Shown here one piece after another: positions 57,359 to 64,000 of a stretch of DNA of 64,000 bases (its first letter is position 1; every line of letters begins with the position of its first letter). Location of the stretch: the NCBI GenBank assembly GCA_964498785.1, contig CAZCJL010000004.1, positions 1-64,000 on the forward strand. The letters are read 5' to 3'. The translations under genes were made by a program, and so were the position numbers. Under the pieces are notes generated by a model, which was not told the DNA's origin, ran no database searches, and saw only the letters and a list, made by a program, of their open reading frames with translations. The DNA is from Mariaggregatimicrobium sp964498785. GTDB taxonomy: Bacteria > Zhuqueibacterota > Zhuqueibacteria > Thermofontimicrobiales > Thiofontviventaceae.

Positions 57359-58338
57359 TTAAAGATTCGATATATCAATATATTTTTCAGGATCAATCGG
57401 TATGTTATTCAATCTGATTTCAAAATGAAGATATGGCCCTGTGGATAAACCAGTGGATCCCACTTTTGCGATCAATGAACCCTTTTCAATAATATCATTT
57501 TCGCTAACCAAAATTTCACCGAGATGCGTATATCGTGTTTTAAAACCATTCGTATGTTCAATAAGTACGAATTTGCCGGCGCCATTATTTTCAACATAAT
57601 CGTGTTTCACTTTTATAACAGTCCCTGCATCTGCTGCGTAAATTTCTGTTCCTTTCGGAGCGGCACATCAGGATCGAACGAGGAACGGGCTAATTGCGTG
57701 ATTCCCCAGTCATCCAGTTTGTTGTAAGAACCGCCGCTGACAAGCGCGAAAAACCAGTTTTTATAGCGCAAATAATGTTGCCACTTGCTTTCCTGCCACG
57801 CTAATGTCTTTAATGCGCAAATGAACAACGCTTTTTCTGTGCCACTCAACACATCTCCAAAATCAGTGATCAATTATTGTCCGATTTTCTCAATGAGTTT
57901 TTCAACACGTTGATAGTAATTTGTTCGTATTTCCGGGTTCTCCCATTCTTCTGGAGTCAAAGCGAAATCAAGTTCAATTTTCCCCTTGCATTCATTGGTG
58001 ATATCCACAAATTGAGTTCCCCGGTCAGCTCGTATTTCTTCGGTTAATTGCCAGCGATCAAACAGGTCAAATACTCGTTGTTTTTGCCCGATATTTTCAT
58101 CTTCAAGATTCGCTTCAGGAAGAGATAGCGAAGTATCCAGTTCAGAACCAGAAAAATCGCGCTCCCATTTATCTGGCGATTCATTTAACCAGAGCATGGG
58201 TGCAGAACGAGTTATCGCTTTTACATCATCATCTGCAACGCGCACTTTTTTTTGAGCGCCACCACAATTGATGCTAATAACGAACGCAACTAACAACAAC
58301 ACCGCGATTCGTTTCGTATGAAATAAAAATGTAAACAC
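57359..58338 (-). pseudogene. Disrupted lipoprotein murein hydrolase (lysozyme-like plus M23 peptidase)
   Basis: Three pieces read as one damaged gene. Piece 1 (58338-57877) begins with a lipoprotein signal (AFVISINC) and ends EKLIEKIGQ. An in-frame TAA (57876-57874) follows, and the same frame continues with a lysozyme-like segment (AWQESKWQHYLRYKNWFF, DWGITQLARSSFDPDV) to 57613. A second frame then carries an M23/LytM endopeptidase domain: APKGTEIYAADAGTVIKV, THLGEILVSEND and the HxH-type GPYLHFEIRLN, ending at 57359. The M23 frame begins inside the lysozyme-like piece, so a frameshift or deletion lies near 57660. A cell-wall hydrolase function is implied for the ancestor. Confidence 0.8.
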
Positions 58339-58370
58339 TGCTCGCCCCTTTTATTTTCCTTGTGAATACA

Positions 58371-59636
58371 TTATTGAACCTTTACCGGGTAATCCAGTTT
58401 TTGAACAGTTTCATTTAGATAATCAATAAACTCATTTTCAGTTTTAATTCCATCAGGTTCCTTTTCCCATGCCGCCAGAAAATAATACGTCATTTTTCCG
58501 GTTTCTGGTTTCAAGACCAGGACATGGCTATATTCGTCTTCTGTAATTTTAATCAAATCCTGTTGTCTATAAAGAACCGCCATGCCCAACTGATCCTCGG
58601 CCAGGCTCTGTTTGCCGTAATTAGCAAGATATGCCCAGCCCTGTTTTTTATCTGATTGAATCAACGCTGCATCAGGATGTTTGACGATACCGGTGCACAA
58701 GTTTTCCGGACTTCCGGTAATAAAAAGGTCATGTTTTGTTATGCGGCTGCCAGCACAGATAGATAACTCCGAATTGAGGTCGTAAACTCCATCCCCAATT
58801 TTCCAGCCAAAATATTTTGTACGGATGAGTGATTCAACAGCGCCATTCAGAACAATTTCGCAGGATATACTATCTGTTTGGCTCACTCGATTGGCTTTGT
58901 TATCATGCCATATTCCGACAGAACCGATACCCAGGGATCCGCCAACCTTCAAAATATCCATACCCCAATCAGACATTTCATGGTACGATTCAAAACCATC
59001 CTGTCCCACATTTTGCAGCACCATTTCAGTTATCTTTTTCCCGAAAATGTCTGTCGCATTTCGCCAGTCCAGATAAAATCTGTAGCCAACTTTATCTGAT
59101 TCCCAACCAGGTCCTTCATAACGGATATAATTGGAATGATCTGTATGTTCTGGCGGGACGCGGAGAAATTGTACATTTTGAAATGTGCCACCTTCATATT
59201 TCCGATCGATGAATGTGCCGCCAACTTTCACCGACAATTCTGCCTGGGTTCTTTTCGAGTATTCTCGTGGTTCTTCCTCAGTGGTGGCATAGCGCAACAA
59301 AAGCGTTTTCTTTTCACCAGGATTAAAATCCATGACAGCTAAAATTTCATCAGCGCCGCCGTCGCCGTTCAGGTCGTTTGCCTGACTGGCAATTTCCTCA
59401 TTATTACAAAAGATGACAAATGCATTGGGATTAAAATCAGGAGTTCTTTGTTTGATATTTTCGACGCTGAGAAAAACCGCTTCATTCGGTCGCATTAAGT
59501 CAGTTTCATTAAAAACAGTAAGTGATAAATATTCGGGATATGTTCTTTTGATAGTTCGATCTTCAGAATCTCTGGATGAGCAACCGAAAATTGTTAAAAG
59601 TGCTGCGATGGCAAAAATTCGGCTAATTAATTTCAT
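58371..59636 (-). CDS. DUF4861 family lipoprotein
   Basis: This 421-residue protein has a lipoprotein signal (IAALLTIFGC, Cys19) and matches DUF4861 in segments such as YRFYLDWRNATDIFGKK, VLQNVGQDGFESYHEMSDWG and ILKVGGSLGIGSVG. The family occurs in FCB bacteria, often in carbohydrate-degradation loci. An EF-hand-like DLNGDGGADE stretch (residues ~92-101) may bind calcium. Its neighbours here are a broken hydrolase and an hsdM remnant, so no intact pathway surrounds it. Confidence 0.85.
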   Translation of the reverse strand: MKLISRIFAIAALLTIFGCSSRDSEDRTIKRTYPEYLSLTVFNETDLMRPNEAVFLSVENIKQRTPDFNPNAFVIFCNNEEIASQANDLNGDGGADEILAVMDFNPGEKKTLLLRYATTEEEPREYSKRTQAELSVKVGGTFIDRKYEGGTFQNVQFLRVPPEHTDHSNYIRYEGPGWESDKVGYRFYLDWRNATDIFGKKITEMVLQNVGQDGFESYHEMSDWGMDILKVGGSLGIGSVGIWHDNKANRVSQTDSISCEIVLNGAVESLIRTKYFGWKIGDGVYDLNSELSICAGSRITKHDLFITGSPENLCTGIVKHPDAALIQSDKKQGWAYLANYGKQSLAEDQLGMAVLYRQQDLIKITEDEYSHVLVLKPETGKMTYYFLAAWEKEPDGIKTENEFIDYLNETVQKLDYPVKVQ

Positions 59637-59771
59637 TTGCTTCCTCCTTTTCTATTAGCTGATTACGATTTTAAAAAACGCTTCGACTTTCTCGATATAA
59701 TCTGATGTTACGAAAACGTAAGTAAATATATTCTAATAATTTTTTTCGTTAAAATCAATATTAATGTGAAA

Positions 59772-60161
59772 TTATATTTTGCGGAAAACAATTGCCAGCC
59801 GCGTTCCGCCTTCGCTCTTTGCCTTCATTTTGCTGATTATGTGCTGAAGGAACAGAATCGAGCCGTTGCTAATCCTCGGAAGCCCTACGCCAAACCTGCC
59901 GCCAAATCCCTGCTCATTAAACTCCCGTCTTATGAATTTTTCCTGCCTCTTCATTGCTCGCCTCATTGAATCGCCTGACAAGCTCCTCGAAAATATCACC
60001 CATACCATGATTATCAATCTCATTGGGATGAAGGTCTATATCACAAAACCTTGAAACGAGAAAAAAAGCCGGTCCGCCGTGTCGATTTTTACAATGTGCT
60101 CTTCAAAACCGAAATTATCAAAAATCTCACGCGCCTTGCCAGACAAACACAAAGAAAATAA
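59772..60161 (-). pseudogene. Remnant of a type I restriction-modification methyltransferase (hsdM)
   Basis: Three frames on the minus strand give consecutive pieces of HsdM. They are SGKAREIFDNFGFEEHIVKID (~60146-60084, quoted only in part: AREIFDNFGFEEHI), then DIDLHPNEIDNHGMG and IFEELVRRFNEASNEEAG (~60045-59960), then GFGGRFGVGLPRISNGS and LFLQHIISKMK to AIVF (~59910-59784). They correspond to the usual IFEEL(I)RRF region and the GLPRIxDGSLLFL region of N6 adenine methylases, with two frame changes and an internal deletion that removed the NPPF catalytic motif. No hsdR, hsdS or intact hsdM is visible. It lies beside tRNA-Ala and is clearly non-functional. Confidence 0.8.
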
Positions 60162-60302
60162 CGGAAGATGAGTTTGAAAAGTACAAAAATAATAGCCGGG
60201 CATTATGCATCTGATAAAATGTTGCTATATTTTCCGACTGCCCAAATCCTGTCTAAGATAATACCAAAACACACCAAACAATCCAACCCGCCGGAAGCAA
60301 AC

Positions 60303-60347
60303 AAAAAAGCCGCAATCTCCTGTATTTTCAGGGAAATTACGGCTTTT
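60303..60347 (-). terminator. Terminator downstream of tRNA-Ala
   Basis: On the minus strand, a long imperfect stem with outer arms AGCCG and CGGCT and inner CCCTG/CAGG is followed by six T (60303-60308 on the plus strand are A). It begins ~10 nt past the tRNA 3' end. Plus-strand reading also ends in TTTT, so it may act both ways. Confidence 0.8.
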
Positions 60348-60355
60348 ACGGTTCG

Positions 60356-60428
60356 TGGAGCTAAGGGGATTCGAACCCCTGACCTCTTGACTGCCAGTCA
60401 AGCGCTCTCCCAACTGAGCTATAGCCCC
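60356..60428 (-). tRNA. tRNA-Ala (anticodon GGC)
   Basis: This 73-nt cloverleaf has acceptor GGGGCTA/TAGCTCC with one G-T pair and a D arm GCTC/GAGC. The anticodon stem CTTGA/TCAAG closes the loop CTGGCAG (anticodon GGC, alanine). The T arm is AGGGG-TTCGAAT-CCCCT. The discriminator is A, and CCA is not encoded (ACGA follows). It stands alone, with a terminator downstream and a decayed hsdM gene beyond it. Confidence 0.96.
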
Positions 60429-60621
60429 TTTTTATCGTGCAACATGATACTAAAAATATTCTAAAAAGTCAAGATTTTTTTTACAAAAGTGCTGTTCATC
60501 ACATTTCTATTTTAAGAATTTGTTATTTTATATGCAGATGTAATTGGAGATCATAAAAAATTTAAACCACATGCCCCCCATTTCGTTCATGATCTCTGGT
60601 TACATCTTTTTTTTATTTTTC

Positions 60622-60650
60622 TTGATTTTTTATTTCAGAATGATTATTAT
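60622..60650 (+). promoter_or_regulatory. sigma70-like promoter of the MFS transporter operon
   Basis: TTGATT (60622-60627), a 17-bp spacer and TATTAT (60645-60650) lie 62 bp upstream of the ATG at 60712. The remainder of 60429-60711 contains no other recognisable feature. Confidence 0.5.
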
Positions 60651-60711
60651 TACTTCACCGAAATGTAATTCTCACCTAAAAATCAACCTTTAACCAATCC
60701 CGGAGCAATAC

Positions 60712-62109
60712 ATGGCAAATTCGATTGTTTTGGACAAACCGGTTCATTCACGTGCGTTTCGTTTAAGGCGATTTTTAAACTGGTTTCCGATGGGGCTTAC
60801 GTATGCCTTTCTTTACATGGCGCGCTATAATCTCACAGTTTCAAAAAATGCACTCGGAGATCTGATGACAAAAGCAGATTTCGGAATAATTTTCGGAGCG
60901 GGTACAATTACTTATGCGTTCGCGTTTCTGATTAACGGGCCGTTGACAGATAAAATTGGCGGTAAAAAAGCAATATTGATCGGTGCTTTCGGAAGCGCAT
61001 TAATGAATATTCTTCTGGGAATTATTACGTACATGGTCGTTGCAAAACAAATGGCTCTGAATATCGCACTGATATTTTCAATTGTCTATTCTTTGAATAT
61101 GTATTTTCAAAGTTTTGGCGCAGTAGCCATTGTAAAAGTCAATTCCTCATGGTTTCATGTGCGGGAGCGGGGAATTTTTGGCGGTATCTTCGGCATCTTA
61201 ATTTCAATGGGTATTTATTTTGCGTTCGATTGGGGCGTCGCAATTGTTGAAGCCACCAGAGCGATTGTCATCACTGACTTGAGTTTTCTTCAGGTTGGTT
61301 TAAGAAATTTACTCGGGATTAGTACAGTTGCAGTCGATCAAACCTGGTGGGTATTTTTTATTCCGGCAATATTACTGGGGATGTTTTTTGTGATTGAACT
61401 ATTTTTACTAAAAGATACACCCAGTGAGGCCGGATTTGAAGATTTTGATACAGCAGATGCTTCTTCCGGCGAAGCAGACGAACCATTTCATTTACGCCAG
61501 CTTCTAAAAAAAATTCTCACCAATAAAATTATCATTACTATTGCGCTAATTGAATTTTGTACCGGCGTATTAAGAAACGGGATTATGCACTGGTATTTAA
61601 TTTTTACAAATGAGATAAACCTCAGTCCCGATCATTTTATGCGCGCACACTGGGGCTTAATCCTGATGTTAGCCGGCTCATTCGGAGGAATATTCGCTGG
61701 TTTTGTTTCTGATAAAATATTTGGCTCGCGTCGCGGTCCGGTGGCTGCGCTGTTTTACGGACTTATGGTTTTGCTAACACTTGTGATGGGATTTGTTTTA
61801 CATCTCAATCCGTTCATTCTGGGTGCAATTGTATCATTTATGTCGTTAGCCGTCATTGGGACGCATGGCATGTTATCAGGTACCGCGACAATGGATTTTG
61901 GCGGTCGCAAAGGCGCTGCAACCGCAGTGGGACTTATTGATGGATTCGTTTATCTGGGGACAGGTTTGCAGTCCATTTCACTTGGCTTCTTGCTATCAAA
62001 AAGCTGGGGCTATTGGGCGCCATTTCTGCTGCCTTTTGCAATCCTCGGTTTTATTTTAGCAGTTAAAATTTGGTACGCTTTTCCGCAAGCAAAACGTAAA
62101 GGACATTAA
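60712..62109 (+). CDS. MFS transporter, organophosphate:phosphate antiporter (GlpT/UhpT-like)
   Basis: This 465-residue inner-membrane transporter has about 12 helices. The first helix region NWFPMGLTYAFLYMARYNLTVSKNAL carries the Arg that OPA members use for phosphate binding. The loop GPLTDKIGGKKAILIGAFGS is the MFS motif A. A long central loop (residues ~240-260) separates the halves. Likely substrates are sugar phosphates or glycerol-3-phosphate. It is followed 3 nt later by a P-loop protein in the same operon. Confidence 0.88.
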   Translation: MANSIVLDKPVHSRAFRLRRFLNWFPMGLTYAFLYMARYNLTVSKNALGDLMTKADFGIIFGAGTITYAFAFLINGPLTDKIGGKKAILIGAFGSALMNILLGIITYMVVAKQMALNIALIFSIVYSLNMYFQSFGAVAIVKVNSSWFHVRERGIFGGIFGILISMGIYFAFDWGVAIVEATRAIVITDLSFLQVGLRNLLGISTVAVDQTWWVFFIPAILLGMFFVIELFLLKDTPSEAGFEDFDTADASSGEADEPFHLRQLLKKILTNKIIITIALIEFCTGVLRNGIMHWYLIFTNEINLSPDHFMRAHWGLILMLAGSFGGIFAGFVSDKIFGSRRGPVAALFYGLMVLLTLVMGFVLHLNPFILGAIVSFMSLAVIGTHGMLSGTATMDFGGRKGAATAVGLIDGFVYLGTGLQSISLGFLLSKSWGYWAPFLLPFAILGFILAVKIWYAFPQAKRKGH

Positions 62110-62112
62110 AAT

Positions 62113-62829
62113 ATGAAAAAAAATACATTTGATGTTATTATTTTGACAGCCCGGCCGGCGTCGGGAAAATCGGAAGTCATCAACTTTCTTAAAAACACTG
62201 ATCTTGAAACCCGAAAAAAGCGTTTTCATATTGGCGAGTTTGAAGAAATCGATGATTTTCCGTATGTATGGGATTCATTTGTTGTGGATGACATTCTCTC
62301 AAAACATGGCAAAGAACGCCTGCTTACAGATAAGAACTATTATTTTAAAGATCATTTCGTTTGGAATTTGTTCATTGAAAAAATGAATGTTGCTTATGCA
62401 CGCAAACTCGCTTATAATCCTGAATACCACGATAAATATACCACAATTTTTGAATTTGCCCGCGGGGGTGAAGATGGTATCGGAGAAGCGCTCTCTTATG
62501 TGGATAAGAATATCTTACAAAAAGCAGGCATTTTTTATATAAAAGTCTCTTATAAAGAATCAGTTCGGAAAAATCGATTGCGTGCCCGAAAAGGGCAGGA
62601 AGACTCTATTTTATTCCATTCTCTCCCGGATGAAAAAATGGATTTTTACTATAAAATCAATGATTGGGAAAAATTAACAAAAGATGATCCGAATTATATT
62701 GACGTAAATGGAATTAAAGTTCCGTACGCGGTTTTTGATAATGAAAAAGATTTAACCACACATCCGGGCGAACAATTAGGCAACGCACTTGAAGAAACAT
62801 TCGGAAAATTGTGGAAATTACGCAGATAG
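62113..62829 (+). CDS. P-loop kinase-like protein of unknown function
   Basis: This 238-residue protein has an N-terminal Walker A motif ARPASGKSEVINFL (residues ~12-25) and a general nucleoside- or adenylate-kinase-like layout. LRARKGQEDS could be the lid region. There is no clear family match. It is co-transcribed with the OPA transporter (3-nt gap), which may mean it phosphorylates or senses a related metabolite. I do not propose a substrate. Confidence 0.75.
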   Translation: MKKNTFDVIILTARPASGKSEVINFLKNTDLETRKKRFHIGEFEEIDDFPYVWDSFVVDDILSKHGKERLLTDKNYYFKDHFVWNLFIEKMNVAYARKLAYNPEYHDKYTTIFEFARGGEDGIGEALSYVDKNILQKAGIFYIKVSYKESVRKNRLRARKGQEDSILFHSLPDEKMDFYYKINDWEKLTKDDPNYIDVNGIKVPYAVFDNEKDLTTHPGEQLGNALEETFGKLWKLRR

Positions 62830-62832
62830 TTT

Positions 62833-62938
62833 AGATTTCCGAAGTCGACAAATGTGAAAAGTCTTTTTATCACACCAGAACTCGAGGAAAACAATGAGAC
62901 AAAACAGATTTCCGAAGTCTCCAAGACTTCGGAAATCT
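62833..62938. repeat. Repeated palindromic unit with a perfect 15-bp hairpin
   Basis: AGATTTCCGAAGTC occurs at 62833-62846 and again at 62906-62919. Its exact reverse complement follows, so AGATTTCCGAAGTCT (62906-62920) and AGACTTCGGAAATCT (62924-62938) form a perfect 15-bp stem with a CCA loop. It lies between two convergent genes. Only three T follow on the plus strand, so it is a REP-like element or a weak terminator. Confidence 0.7.
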
Positions 62939-62948
62939 TTATCCATAA

Positions 62949-64000
62949 CTATTCTTTGACGATACGCCCTTCGACCTGCGAATTGATTTTTCCTTTCTTT
63001 TCAATGGCTTTAATCACCACATCCGCGATGGGTATGCCCATGTTGGTGAATTCGTCAATTTTCATTCCAAGATATTTTTTATCGTTCGCCAACACATAAT
63101 CCACGGTGGCGACTTTATAAGTTTTATCAGGATCGAGCTTTTGTCCGCCAACCATTGCTTCAACAATAGATACGTTCCCATTGTCGTTTATTGACCAGCG
63201 ATATTTCACTCCTGAAATTTGTAAAATTCCGAAACTATTATCAACCGTGGCCACGGCATTTGTCTCGAGAATTTTTAACAACTTTTGGCCGCTAATTTCA
63301 AAATGGCAGATCGGATTGGTAAATGGCAATATTTCTTTAATATCAATGGCACGAATATCGCCTTTTTGCAATCCGGCACGAATACCGCCGCTGTTCAGGA
63401 CTGCAAAATCGGCGTCAGTAAATTTTCGGACACAATCAGTCAGAAAATTTCCGATATTACTCTCTCCCCTGCTGCTTCTCTTCCAGGGAGTGGCTAAATA
63501 GCCGATGGTTCTGCCGTATCTTTCATCAATTATTTGGGTATATTTATTTATTTCATTTTCAAGCGTTTCATTTTTTTTGATATGAGTTGCATTTAAAAAC
63601 TCCAAATCACTCTTATAATCCTGAACTGTATCCGCGGCAACAGTCACATCTAAACGGCCTAAATAGATCAATTTTGAAGACGCCTGAAGAATTAATTTCC
63701 CATTAATAATTCTTGGTTCAGATAATTTTGTGTGGCTGTGCCCGCCAATAATAATATCCACCCGATCATCGATTTGTTTGGCAAGATACATGTCCTGTTC
63801 AATTCCGGCATGAGAGAGTACAATAATCAAATCTGTTTCAGCGTCGATTTTCTCGGCAATGGATTGAACAATATCAACCTGTGATTTGGTGTATACCTGC
63901 TGCTGCTGTTCTGCGTTCAGATAACCGGCCAGTTCGTGAACCATAACGCCAATCACGCCAATTTTCATATTTCCTTTTTCATAAATATGATAAGGCTGGG
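62949..64000 (-). CDS. 5'-nucleotidase/UshA-like phosphoesterase (5' end outside window)
   Basis: This is the C-terminal part of a secreted 5'-nucleotidase or 2',3'-cyclic phosphodiesterase. The frame stays open to the window edge (HIYEKGNMKIGVIGV), and the N-terminal metal motifs lie beyond it, so the ATG at 63968 is internal. Visible parts are the end of the metallophosphatase domain (VLSHAGIEQDMYLAKQI, IIIGGHSHTKL) and the 5_nucleotid_C domain (ESNIGNFLTDCVRKF, VLNSGGIRAGL, ILPFTNPICHFEISGQKLL). The enzyme normally releases phosphate from nucleotides in the periplasm. Confidence 0.92.
   Translation of the reverse strand, partial: QPYHIYEKGNMKIGVIGVMVHELAGYLNAEQQQQVYTKSQVDIVQSIAEKIDAETDLIIVLSHAGIEQDMYLAKQIDDRVDIIIGGHSHTKLSEPRIINGKLILQASSKLIYLGRLDVTVAADTVQDYKSDLEFLNATHIKKNETLENEINKYTQIIDERYGRTIGYLATPWKRSSRGESNIGNFLTDCVRKFTDADFAVLNSGGIRAGLQKGDIRAIDIKEILPFTNPICHFEISGQKLLKILETNAVATVDNSFGILQISGVKYRWSINDNGNVSIVEAMVGGQKLDPDKTYKVATVDYVLANDKKYLGMKIDEFTNMGIPIADVVIKAIEKKGKINSQVEGRIVKE

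Noticed and set aside
57613..57873. Independent 86-codon gene
   Set aside because: It is the same frame as the upstream lipoprotein piece after a single TAA and has no ribosome site, so it is part of the broken hydrolase gene.

Overview
The window looks like a chromosomal segment of an AT-rich, Gram-negative bacterium of the FCB superphylum. A Calditrichota or KSB1-like lineage would fit better than classical Bacteroidota, but this is inference. The grounds are a TonB-dependent receptor with an N-terminal carboxypeptidase-regulatory-like domain, several families typical of that group (DUF4954, DUF4837, DUF4861, DUF2723/TMEM260-like), lipoprotein signals, soluble multi-GAF kinases and a NagB/PIG-L fusion. 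Several putative promoters have a sigma70-like form (TTGnnn, exactly 17 bp, TATnnT or TAATAT).

Layout. 0.6-6.8 kb: a LacI-type regulator, an epimerase-like SDR, a Gfo/Idh/MocA oxidoreductase and a TonB receptor form a small sugar uptake/oxidation operon closed by a strong terminator. 7-8 kb: an orphan membrane-anchored protein on the minus strand. 8.4-18.1 kb: five consecutive signalling genes (three cytosolic histidine kinases, a receiver-PAS-kinase hybrid and an NtrC-type sigma54 activator). 18.4-19.3 kb: an EamA exporter. 20-23.1 kb: a NagB-PIG-L fusion and a canonical NagB. They converge on a minus-strand set at 23.3-27.8 kb (DUF4954 beta-helix protein, acyl carrier protein, AckA, Pta). 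28-36.8 kb: a long minus-strand housekeeping operon, radA-tgt-yajC-def-fmt-(repeat)-tlpA-like-rsmB-PASTA-rpe-GH130.

37.2-42.7 kb: SAM hydrolase, site-2 protease, an orphan membrane protein, PBP1A and a PfkB kinase. 43-51.1 kb: a lipoprotein, then methyltransferase, GT4 and two tandem DUF2723/TMEM260-like membrane glycosyltransferases. 51.6-57.2 kb: a UPF0104/flippase-like protein, a DUF4837 lipoprotein, a broken AzgA permease, an RmlD-like reductase, a Dpm1-like glycosyltransferase and a metallophosphoesterase. 57.3-60.4 kb is a decay zone: a broken murein hydrolase, a DUF4861 lipoprotein, an hsdM remnant and tRNA-Ala(GGC). 60.7-64 kb: an OPA-type MFS transporter, a P-loop protein and a 5'-nucleotidase that runs off the window end.

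The most interesting points are these. (1) A roughly 165-bp MITE-like element occurs three times, and two copies are flanked by 4-bp TTAT/TTAT and TTAA/TTAA repeats. (2) The DUF2723 pair lies near a Dpm1-like enzyme, suggesting a bacterial protein O-mannosylation locus. (3) The amino-sugar/acetate/ACP neighbourhood pairs a DUF4954 beta-helix protein with its own ACP. (4) Three genes show clear decay: AzgA, a lysozyme/M23 hydrolase and HsdM. No CRISPR array, rRNA operon, intact transposase, prophage or riboswitch was recognised.
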